Of a stretch of 64,000 bases of DNA, positions 46,701-54,779 are shown piece by piece. The stretch's first letter is position 1. Every line of letters starts with the position of its first letter. The translations under genes and the position numbers were made by a program. The stretch spans positions 1-64,000 of the forward strand of contig CAJTQR010000001.1 in NCBI GenBank assembly GCA_910578515.1. The letters run 5' to 3'. The notes under the pieces are model-generated. The model ran no database searches and was not told the DNA's origin. It saw nothing but the letters and a program-made list of their open reading frames with translations. This DNA comes from an uncultured Duncaniella sp. (lineage in GTDB: Bacteria; Bacteroidota; Bacteroidia; Bacteroidales; Muribaculaceae).

Positions 46701-48173
46701 ATGGAGGACTTGAAGTTTACTGTCGCACGTACCATAAAGTGGAATGTGATTGACCGAGTGGCATCACAAATACTTTATGCTGTGACTGGTATAGTCCTTG
46801 CTAACAAATTGTCTGAGGAGGACTTCGGATTAGTTGGGGCTATCCTTGTGTTTCAAGCGTTTGCCTCGCTGTTTATCGATAGCGGTTTTTCCTCAGCGCT
46901 CATACAGCGTAAATCCCCTACAAGGCTTGATTATTCTACAGTGCTGTGGTTTAACTTAGGTGTAGCCACAGCGCTGTATATTATATTGTTTATATGTGCT
47001 CCGTTTATAGCTGATATATTTCAGGGTGATATGCGCCTTGTACCGCTTTCGAGAGTAATGTTTCTCTCGTTTATCATTAATGCTTCTGCGATAGTGCAGA
47101 CTAATCGGTTGATGAAGAAGATGGATGTGAAGATGGTGGCTGTGAGCAATAGTCTGGGGTTGATAGTTAGCGCTGCTGTCGGCATATATCTTGCGGTGGC
47201 AGGATGGGGACCTTGGGCGATTGTATGGCAGACCATCACACTCGCAGCTGTGAAGTCGCTGATATTGTGGTTGACCAGTGGTTGGACTCCATTGTGGAAA
47301 TTTTCGTGGCGGGTACTTGGCGGATTTTTTAATGTGGGCTCGGGTTTGATGCTTAGTTCTTTTTTGAATACTGCTTTTCAAAACATATATTCATTTTTCA
47401 TTGGATACAAAGTGGGGCTTGCACCATTGGGATACTATTCTCAGGCGGATAAATGGAGCAAAATGGGTATAATGTCGTTGTCGCAAGTGCTTACAGCGTC
47501 ATTCCTTCCGCTTTTATCGGAGGTGCAGGATGAGCCTGAACGCTATGCTCGGATATGTGGTAAGACTCACCGTTTCACTTCCTATTTGCTTTTTCCTGCA
47601 ATGGGGCTGTTAATAGTGATGGCAACTCCTATTTTTCATACGCTTTTCGGTACTAAATGGGACCTGTCGATAATTCTGTTTCAGATATTGCTGGTGAGGG
47701 GGATTTTTATGGTGCTTTCGTTACAGTATAACAATTATATAATATCGCTTGGAAACTCTAAGTTGCTGGTGATAACTGAAGTTATCCGTGATGGGGTTGC
47801 GTTAGCCGCTATATTCCTAACATTGCCTTATATCGGTTTAAGTACCCCTGAGAATCCTGTAAGAGGGGTTGAGATACTTCTATGGGGGCAGTTGCTTGCG
47901 GCTATAGTTACATGGGGAGTGTCTTTGTGGTTTGTTATACGCCTCACTAAGCGCTCTTTGTTGGCATACATTGGGGATATGATACCATATGCATTGGAGA
48001 CAGCTTTATTCGCATTCCCTTGTATGATGATGCTTAATTTGGATTTGCCACCGCTTGCCATTTGTGTGGTTCAATTCATTACATTCGTGATTCTGTATCT
48101 TGGTGTCAACTATCTGATGAAATCAAAAATACAGCAGGATGTGGTGGGATATTTTCTAAGACGCAACTGTTGA
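46701..48173 (+). CDS. Lipopolysaccharide/polysaccharide flippase (Wzx/MATE-like)
   Basis: The 490-residue integral membrane protein has about twelve to fourteen helices. Features typical of the WzxC-type oligosaccharide flippase subgroup are DRVASQILYAVTGIVLANKL, the second-helix block LVGAILVFQAFASLFIDSGF and ALIQRKSPTRLDYSTVLWF. It probably moves lipid-linked saccharides across the inner membrane. No glycosyltransferase cluster is nearby, so its sugar is unknown. It begins 28 bp after the DUF2807 gene and ends the dusB operon, followed by a perfect 16-bp hairpin. Confidence 0.88.
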   Translation: MEDLKFTVARTIKWNVIDRVASQILYAVTGIVLANKLSEEDFGLVGAILVFQAFASLFIDSGFSSALIQRKSPTRLDYSTVLWFNLGVATALYIILFICAPFIADIFQGDMRLVPLSRVMFLSFIINASAIVQTNRLMKKMDVKMVAVSNSLGLIVSAAVGIYLAVAGWGPWAIVWQTITLAAVKSLILWLTSGWTPLWKFSWRVLGGFFNVGSGLMLSSFLNTAFQNIYSFFIGYKVGLAPLGYYSQADKWSKMGIMSLSQVLTASFLPLLSEVQDEPERYARICGKTHRFTSYLLFPAMGLLIVMATPIFHTLFGTKWDLSIILFQILLVRGIFMVLSLQYNNYIISLGNSKLLVITEVIRDGVALAAIFLTLPYIGLSTPENPVRGVEILLWGQLLAAIVTWGVSLWFVIRLTKRSLLAYIGDMIPYALETALFAFPCMMMLNLDLPPLAICVVQFITFVILYLGVNYLMKSKIQQDVVGYFLRRNC

Positions 48174-48196
48174 GATTATTTGGTTCCAACGATAAA

Positions 48197-48242
48197 ATAG
48201 CCCTTAAAATCCGAGGTTGTTTTGGTGGATTTTAAGGGCTAT
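48197..48242. terminator. Perfect 16-bp hairpin between the flippase and the DUF2807 repeat gene
   Basis: Arms 48197-48212 and 48227-48242 (core cccttaaaatcc) are perfectly complementary with a 14-nt loop. The convergent genes on each side make a bidirectional terminator the natural reading, although no long T run follows. Confidence 0.7.
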
Positions 48243-48330
48243 CTCACGCTTTATTTGAAATTACTGGTACTTTATATGTATACGATTTGTTTAATAGTTG
48301 GTTATATCGGAGGGTAGGAGAATGAGTCGA

Positions 48331-49173
48331 TTATTTTTCGTAGACCGAACCTCCGCTGGATGAACGGATTGAAGAGTGACTGTAATTAAGGTTACGAGCG
48401 TCAACATCGCCACCAGATGAAGCGGATAGCGCTGCATGGTCTGCTTTGCCGCTCATTACAATATCGCCAGATGAGGATGAGCTTGCTGATACATTTCCTG
48501 CGCTCATCTTTGTTATCTTAATATCTGCTGACGATGATGCTGATAGAGAAACATTGTCGCATGCCACGGACGATATTTTTATATCGCCTGAAGAAGAGGC
48601 TTTGGCTGAGAGTGATTTTCCTAATACTTCCTTAATTTCTACATCGCCTGAGGAGGAAGAGGAAAGCTGTACGGATGCGGAATTTACAGAGCTGAGTTCA
48701 ATGTCGCCTGATGATGATGACTTTATTATGACTGTAGGTGCTGATACATTGGCAAGTTTAATCTCTCCTGACGATGAGGCGGATAGCGAGAGGGTGCTTT
48801 TGCGGAATTCAAGCCATGTGGTGGAGGAAATTTTGCCTGACGATGATACACGCAGATTTCTCACCAACGGACCATTGACGGTAATTGTGACGCCTTTTAG
48901 TCGGTTCCCTATACGATTCCCATTTTCAGCTTTCGGACGTATGTATAGAGTGTTGTTTGCTACGGTGACGTCAACCCAGTTTATTTTGTCAGCGGGGCCG
49001 TTTATTTCTATTACTGTGCCTTTGGAGGATTCAGGGTTATAGACGACCTTGGCTCCAGCTGAAGCGTAAAGAGTGTGGTAATTGGACTTTACTGTCATTA
49101 CTTTCTTTTCAGCTGAAACTGAGAATACTCCAAGGCAGATGGAGAGAAGTAGCAGGATGATTGTTTTGTTCAT
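48331..49173 (-). CDS. DUF2807/GIN exported protein with 20-residue serine-rich repeats
   Basis: The 280-residue protein has a signal peptide (about 1-21) and a DUF2807-like N-terminal part (about 30-110). From residue 131 to the end, near-exact 20-residue units begin at 131, 151, 171, 191, 211, 231, 250 and 270. Each starts with Ser-rich SASSSGDI or similar and continues with alternating hydrophobics (for example IKISSV). The period and the G-D/E-I turn suggest one coil per repeat of a right-handed beta-helix, forming a rod. Function is unknown; adhesin-like or matrix roles are guesses. No operon partner is adjacent. Confidence 0.88.
   Translation of the reverse strand: MNKTIILLLLSICLGVFSVSAEKKVMTVKSNYHTLYASAGAKVVYNPESSKGTVIEINGPADKINWVDVTVANNTLYIRPKAENGNRIGNRLKGVTITVNGPLVRNLRVSSSGKISSTTWLEFRKSTLSLSASSSGEIKLANVSAPTVIIKSSSSGDIELSSVNSASVQLSSSSSGDVEIKEVLGKSLSAKASSSGDIKISSVACDNVSLSASSSADIKITKMSAGNVSASSSSSGDIVMSGKADHAALSASSGGDVDARNLNYSHSSIRSSSGGSVYEK
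48334..48843 (-). repeat. Region coding for the 20-residue repeats
   Basis: The 60-bp periodicity of the coding DNA encodes the repeats described for the surrounding gene. The plus-strand reading of this region is unusually rich in Asp/Glu/Ser codons, which creates a false antisense open frame. Confidence 0.8.
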
Positions 49174-49321
49174 AATCTGTCTTATTAATTCTTAATTTTA
49201 TAGCGTTATTATTGCATTTTTATAAGGCTATTTAAAATCCTTTTATAATAAGACGGACATACATGTGAAAAGTTACATAATTTTATGAGAAAAATTTAAA
49301 AAACATAAATTTTACCATATA

Positions 49322-50509
49322 TTATTTGGCTGCCGACAGCTCGTCAGTGGCGCTTTTTGATGCAGGGAAAATGCGATTTATGATGGCGGCAAGGGCTCCA
49401 TCTCCTGTCACATTGCAAGCAGTTCCAAAGCTGTCCATGGCGATGTAGAGAGCTATCATCAGGGCTACCATTTGCTCATCGAACCCCAGAATTGATTGCA
49501 GAAGACCAATCGATGCCATTATTGCTCCTCCTGGTATGCCTGGTGCGGCAATGATGGTGATACCGAGCATTCCGATGAAATGGCAAAATAGTCCCAGGTC
49601 GTGAGGCTGATTATGCATGATTAAGAGAGCTAAAGCGCATGCCACTATTTTCAGGGTGCTTCCGCTCATGTGGATAGTGGCGCATAGCGGCACCACAAAA
49701 CCTGCTATGTCTTCGCGTACACCCATCTTTATGGCTTGCCGGAGTGTAACCGGGATGGTAGCAGCTGATGATTGGGTGCCAAGAGCTGTGAAATAAGCCG
49801 GCAGCATGGTGCGGAGCATCTTGAATGGATTTTGGCGGGAGAATAACGCTGCAATGCAGTATTGAAGCACAAGTATAAATACGTGAAGGATGAAAATTAC
49901 AATGATAATTTTCAAGAAGCATTTGAGTATCATTCCAACTTGTCCTTCGACAGTCATAATAAGGAAGATTCCAAATATATAAATAGGAAGAAGCGGTATT
50001 ATGGCTGTGTCGATTGTCTTGCTTACGATATCGCGGAATTCGTCAAAGCCTTTACGTAATGCAGTTTTTGATGAGAATGCTATTCCAAGACCGAGCATGA
50101 ATGCAAGTACAAGAGCTGTCATTACTGTCATAAGAGGTGGCATTTCCACCGTGAAATAGGGGAGCACTGAAGTGCTCTCTTTGACTAAAGCGATATTCTC
50201 CTCTCCTCCTATTAGTGACGGAAATGTAAGTGTGCCAGTAAAATATGATAGAAATCCGGCAAAGAAAGTTGCTGCGTAAGCAATCACAGCTGTTACTACG
50301 AGTAACTTTCCTGCGCGACTTCCAATGTCGGCAATGGCTGGAGTCACGAAACCTACTATAATCATTGGAATCATGAATCCGAGGAATTGAGAAAAGATAG
50401 CATTAAATGTGGCAAATATCTGTGCAAGCCACATTGGAGCTACAAATCCCAAAAGGATACCTATTGTGATAGCAATGGCTATTCGCGGAAGCAGACCGAT
50501 TTTTTTCAT
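49322..50509 (-). CDS. Dicarboxylate/amino acid:cation symporter
   Basis: The 395-residue membrane protein belongs to the DAACS family (SstT/GltP/DctA type). It shows the substrate-binding block FTALGTQSSAATIPVTLRQA (serine-rich loop), a region corresponding to the second re-entrant loop (GIPGGAIMASIGLLQSILG) and a C-terminal helix with ALYIAMDSFGTACNVTGDGA. The last contains the NxxxD-type binding segment. It probably imports an acidic amino acid or dicarboxylate with Na+ or H+. The exact substrate cannot be read. It lies downstream of nadE on the same strand with an 81-bp gap. Confidence 0.9.
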   Translation of the reverse strand: MKKIGLLPRIAIAITIGILLGFVAPMWLAQIFATFNAIFSQFLGFMIPMIIVGFVTPAIADIGSRAGKLLVVTAVIAYAATFFAGFLSYFTGTLTFPSLIGGEENIALVKESTSVLPYFTVEMPPLMTVMTALVLAFMLGLGIAFSSKTALRKGFDEFRDIVSKTIDTAIIPLLPIYIFGIFLIMTVEGQVGMILKCFLKIIIVIFILHVFILVLQYCIAALFSRQNPFKMLRTMLPAYFTALGTQSSAATIPVTLRQAIKMGVREDIAGFVVPLCATIHMSGSTLKIVACALALLIMHNQPHDLGLFCHFIGMLGITIIAAPGIPGGAIMASIGLLQSILGFDEQMVALMIALYIAMDSFGTACNVTGDGALAAIINRIFPASKSATDELSAAK

Positions 50510-50590
50510 TATCTATGCTTGGCTGGAGGTGGTGATATGGAGTTTTTGTTGATTATGCCTAATGATTGCAGAAGATTCCTCATATATTGG

Positions 50591-52516
50591 CTATAATTTC
50601 CAAAGGGCAGATGATGCATCAGATGGCATGCGCCAGTCACCACGAGGAGAAAGGCATACGGAGCCGACTTTTGGTCCATCTGGCAGACATGAACGTTTAA
50701 ACTGTTGATTGAAGAATCTGCGGGTAAATATTGTGAGCCAATGTTTTATTGTATCATCGTTATATTCGCTCTCTTTGAATGCTTGGCGAGCAAGGAAGTA
50801 GATGCGTTCAGGCGAGAAGCCATAACGTAATGTGTAATAAAGGAAGAAGTCGTGAAGCTCATAAGGACCAACCAAATCTTCTGTCTTTTGCTTTATATTG
50901 CCATGCTCGTCAGCAGGAATAAGTTCCGGGCTTATGGGTGTGTCTATTATGTCGAGTAGATGAGTGCGGATTGCAGAACCTTCTTCATGGCTCATTGCGA
51001 AGTAATTCACCAAGTATTTTACCAGAGTTTTGGGCACGCCGGCATTTACACCATACATAGACATATGGTCGCCATTATAGGTTGCCCATCCGAGAGCCAG
51101 CTCTGATAAATCTCCCGTTCCAAGTACTATTCCGCCAACCTGGTTCGATACGTCCATTAGTATCTGGGTGCGCTCGCGTGCCTGGCAGTTCTCGTAAGTC
51201 ACATCATGTACTGCCGGGTCATGACAGATATCCTTGAAATGCTGGTGTACAGCTGCCGCAATTGGTATTTCCATTGATGTTACACGAAGGGCATCCATCA
51301 ATGCCATAGCATTGGTGTGGGTGCGTGAGGTTGTGCCGAATCCGGGCATTGTTATGCCAATTATACCTTTGCGGTCAAGTTTGAGACGGTCAAATGTCTT
51401 GACGGCAACCAGAAGTGCGAGGGTCGAGTCAAGACCTCCGGAGATACCAACCACGAGCTTATTGCATCTGATGGCGTGAAGGCGTTTTGCGAGCCCAGCA
51501 ACCTGTATGTTTATTATCTCATTGCATCTGCTGTCAATAGCTTCAGTACTTGAGGGAACAAACGGGTGTGGGTCAACATAACGGTATAATTTATCTAACG
51601 GCTTGGGTGCAGAGATTGAATCCTTGCTTGAAGTTTCAATCGTAATATGTTTGCATTCAGTGGTTGCGCAGTCGGAAAATGTTGTCGTGTGCAATCGGTC
51701 TCGGTTAAGGGCTTCAATGTCGACATCGGCAATCACAGTGTTATCGTCAGGGTCCCAACGATGGTTGGCAGCGAGTATTGTGCCGTTTTCAGCTATAATT
51801 GCTTTTCCGTCAAATGTGAGGTCGGTCGAAGACTCTCCCCACCCGGCACCAGCATAAGCATAGGCGCATAGGCAACGGGCTGACTGTTGCTTGAGCAACG
51901 ACTGGAGGTAAGCATATTTGCCAATAAGGTCATCGGAGGCTGATAAATTCAGAATCACTTGCGCGCCGCTCATTGCGAGACGACATGATGGTGGAATAGG
52001 TACCCAAAGGTCCTCGCAGATTTCTATGCCAACCTTAGCTCCGTGGCTGTTGAATACCCGTCCGGAACATATTTCGAGATTTTCACCAAACAAATTGACT
52101 GATACAGTCTCGCCCAATTGTATAGGTCGCCACCAACGGCGTTCATAGAACTCATTGTAGTTGGGAATATATGATTTTGCCACGAGGTCAATCTTTCCGT
52201 TGCGGATAAATGCAGCACAATTGTATATACATCCATTAGCGCGGACCGGAAGCCCTACAGCAAAGTGAGTGTCAATCTGGGTAGAGAAATCCTTAAGTCG
52301 AAGCAAACCTTCCTCTGCCGCATCGAGAAGGGGAGTGCTATGGAATAAATCAGCACATGTGTATGCTGTCACGCACATTTCAGGGAATACTGCTAATTCC
52401 ACGACCTCATTGTTAAGCGCCTGAAGTTTGGAAATTATTTGACCGATATTGAAATCTACATCGGCGACATTTACAGCCGGTGCGGCTGCTGCTATTCTGA
52501 GAAAACCTTTACGCAT
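50591..52516 (-). CDS. nadE: Glutamine-dependent NAD+ synthetase
   Basis: NadE makes NAD+ from nicotinic acid adenine dinucleotide using glutamine-derived ammonia. Started at MRKGFLRIAAAAPAVNV (52516), the protein has 641 residues. The N-terminal glutaminase (nitrilase fold) has Glu in ELAVFPEMCVTAYT, Lys in LVAKSYIPNYNEF and the nucleophile in GIEICEDLWVP. The C-terminal synthetase has the P-loop VVGISGGLDSTLALLVAVK and GTGDLSELALGWATYNGD. An ATG eight codons upstream adds no recognisable sequence. It probably leads an operon with the symporter. Confidence 0.97.
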   Translation of the reverse strand: MRKGFLRIAAAAPAVNVADVDFNIGQIISKLQALNNEVVELAVFPEMCVTAYTCADLFHSTPLLDAAEEGLLRLKDFSTQIDTHFAVGLPVRANGCIYNCAAFIRNGKIDLVAKSYIPNYNEFYERRWWRPIQLGETVSVNLFGENLEICSGRVFNSHGAKVGIEICEDLWVPIPPSCRLAMSGAQVILNLSASDDLIGKYAYLQSLLKQQSARCLCAYAYAGAGWGESSTDLTFDGKAIIAENGTILAANHRWDPDDNTVIADVDIEALNRDRLHTTTFSDCATTECKHITIETSSKDSISAPKPLDKLYRYVDPHPFVPSSTEAIDSRCNEIINIQVAGLAKRLHAIRCNKLVVGISGGLDSTLALLVAVKTFDRLKLDRKGIIGITMPGFGTTSRTHTNAMALMDALRVTSMEIPIAAAVHQHFKDICHDPAVHDVTYENCQARERTQILMDVSNQVGGIVLGTGDLSELALGWATYNGDHMSMYGVNAGVPKTLVKYLVNYFAMSHEEGSAIRTHLLDIIDTPISPELIPADEHGNIKQKTEDLVGPYELHDFFLYYTLRYGFSPERIYFLARQAFKESEYNDDTIKHWLTIFTRRFFNQQFKRSCLPDGPKVGSVCLSPRGDWRMPSDASSALWKL

Positions 52517-52578
52517 GAGTATTTTTGCTTTTGAAAGCACGAATTTAGTGATTATTTCCCGATTTTGGGATAATATAG

Positions 52579-52610
52579 TTTGATAAATTTATAAATAAGA
52601 TGTAACTTTG
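52579..52610 (+). promoter_or_regulatory. Promoter of cls
   Basis: TTTG (52579-52582), a 20-bp spacer and TAACTTTG (52603-52610) match the consensus. The leader to the ATG at 52688 is about 70 nt. Confidence 0.75.
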
Positions 52611-52687
52611 CTTTGAAACTGAACGTGTAGTTTCTAAATTAACACGACAACTATACAACTATAAGACTCTCATATCAACGCATAGGT

Positions 52688-54142
52688 ATGTACGCAACTT
52701 TTATATCACTAAGCTGGTCCGGTCTCATGTGGGGACTGTTGGTGGCATATGGCGCGCTGATTCTTTTCGTTATAGGAATTGTTGTGAGTGAAAATCGCAA
52801 TCCTCTCAAATCGCTTGCATGGGTGACAGGATTATTGTTATTTCCTGTGGGGGGAGTGGTGCTTTATTTTTTGTTCGGGCGCAGTATAAAGAATGTGAAG
52901 ATGATATCGAGGCGCAACCGACGAAAGCTTTTGCGTCAGGAAGATGCTCAGCCGTTGCCGAAAATCAATAAAGAGATAAGTGTGGAGAACCGTCAGCTTA
53001 TTCGTCTTGGCTATTCTATTGCAGGTGCTATTTTTTATACCGGTAATGATTTGAAGATTTTTAATGATGGCGAGGCACATTTCAGAAGCTTATTTGATGA
53101 CCTTAAAAGCGCTACTACTTATATTAACCTCCAATTTTATATCATAGCGAATGATTCGCTTGGTAGGGAATTGCGTGATATATTGATTGACCGAGCCAAA
53201 CATGGTGTAAGAGTGAGGGTAATATATGATTATATAGGCTCGTTTGACGCTCGTCGGCGAGACTTTTTCAGAAAGCTTAAGGAGCATGGTGTGGAGGTGC
53301 ATTCATTCTTTCGTCTTGAATTCCCGAATCATATCAATCGCGTGAATTGGCGCAATCACCGCAAAGTGGTGATTATAGATGGGAGGATTGGATATATTGG
53401 CGGTATGAATGTGGCTGAACGTTATATTACGGGTAAACCGTTCAATAAATGGCGTGATACAGCAGTGAAGGTTACAGGTCCTGCGGTTGCCGGGTTGCAG
53501 TATAATTTTGCTGTGGATTGGAAATTTATGGGGCATGCTTTGTTGTGTGATGAGGTCAATTCATCTCCTGTCCCTGAAGATGGAAGTATAGGAGATGTTA
53601 TGGTGCAGCTTATCACTTCCGGTCCGACTAACCGTTGGGGTAACATGCTTCTTCTGTTTTTTAAGGCTATTTCCTCAGCAAAACGTAGAGTATTTCTTCA
53701 GACCCCGTATTTTCTCCCGAGTGACGGTTTGCTAAAGGCACTTGAGAGCGCTGCGCTTTCAGGTGTGGATGTCAGAGTGATGCTCCCTCGTCGTAGTGAT
53801 TCATGGATACTTACCCATGCCTCTCAAAGTTATGTTGAAGAGTGTTTGCTTGCCGGAATAAAGGTATATCTTTATGACGCGGGGATGCTTCATGGAAAGG
53901 TACTTGTTGTGGATGATGAGTTTGCGTCAACAGGGTCTACAAATTTTGATTTTCGTAGCTTTGAACATAATTTTGAAGAGAATATAGTGGCGTATTCCCG
54001 TGAGGTCAATGAAGCTTTGGCTGAGCAATTCATGGAAGATACAAAAGAATGTACACGTCTTAAACTATCTGAATGGAATCGTCGTCCTAAGAGTGATAAG
54101 GCGAAAGAATCCATATTCCGTCTTCTCAGCCCTATATTGTGA
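52688..54142 (+). CDS. cls: Cardiolipin synthase
   Basis: Cls is a phospholipase-D-superfamily membrane enzyme that joins two phosphatidylglycerols to form cardiolipin. The 484-residue protein has two N-terminal membrane helices (about 10-30 and 40-62) and two HKD motifs, HRKVVIIDG near 224 and HGKVLVVDD near 401. The linking residues GSTNFDFRSFEHNFEEN follow the second. The length and layout are typical of the ClsA type. It is monocistronic, with its own promoter and a hairpin about 40 bp after the stop. Confidence 0.96.
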   Translation: MYATFISLSWSGLMWGLLVAYGALILFVIGIVVSENRNPLKSLAWVTGLLLFPVGGVVLYFLFGRSIKNVKMISRRNRRKLLRQEDAQPLPKINKEISVENRQLIRLGYSIAGAIFYTGNDLKIFNDGEAHFRSLFDDLKSATTYINLQFYIIANDSLGRELRDILIDRAKHGVRVRVIYDYIGSFDARRRDFFRKLKEHGVEVHSFFRLEFPNHINRVNWRNHRKVVIIDGRIGYIGGMNVAERYITGKPFNKWRDTAVKVTGPAVAGLQYNFAVDWKFMGHALLCDEVNSSPVPEDGSIGDVMVQLITSGPTNRWGNMLLLFFKAISSAKRRVFLQTPYFLPSDGLLKALESAALSGVDVRVMLPRRSDSWILTHASQSYVEECLLAGIKVYLYDAGMLHGKVLVVDDEFASTGSTNFDFRSFEHNFEENIVAYSREVNEALAEQFMEDTKECTRLKLSEWNRRPKSDKAKESIFRLLSPIL

Positions 54143-54182
54143 TTTGGTGAGAATGCTATATCATTCGGAAATGCATAAAAAT

Positions 54183-54214
54183 AACAAAGGGTAACCTCAC
54201 GGTCACCCTTTGTT
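54183..54214 (-). terminator. Hairpin downstream of cls / end of candidate small RNA
   Basis: aacaaagggt and accctttgtt pair over 10 bp, with a further 3-bp stem after one mismatch and a tcac loop. The T run lies on the minus-strand side, so termination is most likely for minus-strand transcripts, though it may also stop cls transcripts. Confidence 0.6.
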
Positions 54215-54236
54215 GCTTACACGTCAGTGGATTTAT

Positions 54237-54268
54237 AAATGTCTAATAATGCAAATGTCTAATCATGC
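54237..54268. repeat. Tandem 16-bp repeat in the cls-lon gap
   Basis: aaatgtctaataatgc (54237-54252) is followed immediately by aaatgtctaatcatgc (54253-54268), differing at one base. It lies inside the candidate small RNA. The remaining DNA up to lon (54340-54650) shows no supported gene. Confidence 0.7.
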
Positions 54269-54328
54269 TCTTATGAGTAGCGTCTACATCATGAGAGGGT
54301 TAAAATATTACCTCCCTTGATGATGATG

Positions 54329-54336
54329 CAAAGTTA
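54329..54336 (-). promoter_or_regulatory. -7 element of the candidate small RNA
   Basis: CAAAGTTA on the plus strand is TAACTTTG on the minus strand, an exact match to TAnnTTTG facing away from lon. The nearest TTTG (54351-54348) is only 11 bp upstream. Confidence 0.35.
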
Positions 54337-54659
54337 AAATAAAAAATCAAAAAATCCTAATTGTTTTTTAGCATATTTTTGACGTTGTGCTTTTGAATTG
54401 GTCTGAAAAATGTTGGTATGTTGAATATTTGTCAACATTCGGAGCCTGATTGTTGTGAAAATGAAAAGAAAATGGTGAGATTGATTAACAAATGTAAGAT
54501 GTTTAAATTTTGTTAAAATTTGCTGGCTTTTTATCTGGTCCCTTGCTCGGTTCATAGGAGTATGAAGGATAAGTGCAAAATGTCAGTCTTTTTGATTGGT
54601 AGCAGATTGATATTGGAAAATACAGATATATGTATAACCGATATTTGGCGAAAAATTAC

Positions 54660-54667
54660 TAACTTTG
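54660..54667 (+). promoter_or_regulatory. -7 element of lon
   Basis: TAACTTTG matches the consensus, with a predicted start near 54674 and a leader of about 105 nt. A TTTG at 54644-54647 is only 12 bp upstream, so the -33 element is doubtful. The leader contains the inverted repeat accgt-ttt-acggt. Confidence 0.5.
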
Positions 54668-54779
54668 GGGCTCGTTAACGCAAGGAGAAGCTTTAGGGTA
54701 AGAAAACAATAAAGTAGGGATGAGATTTATACACCTGTAATTACCGTTTTACGGTTTCTCCTAAAAAGCCAAATATTTA

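Larger units (their letters stand above)
54177..54322 (-). ncRNA. Candidate small RNA, minus strand, between cls and lon
   Basis: A minus-strand -7 element TAACTTTG (54336-54329) predicts a start near 54322. About 110 nt later, a stem (10 bp, a mismatch, then 3 bp; 54183-54214) is followed on the minus strand by tattttta, as in an intrinsic terminator. The transcript would be about 145 nt. It contains a second possible stem near its 5' end (gggagg region with ccctct) and a tandem 16-bp repeat. It has no open frame longer than a few codons. No proper -33 element was found, so this remains a prediction. Confidence 0.45.

Noticed and set aside
48446..49042. Long plus-strand open frame rich in Asp and Glu opposite the DUF2807 repeat gene
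   Set aside because: It is the mirror image of the Ser-Gly-Asp repeats on the minus strand. The minus frame has a signal peptide and a family match; the plus frame has neither.
54562..54678. 38-codon open frame before lon, preceded by an aggag-like site
   Set aside because: It runs through the -7 element of lon, has no recognisable sequence and would need a separate promoter. The aggag alone is weak evidence in Bacteroidota.
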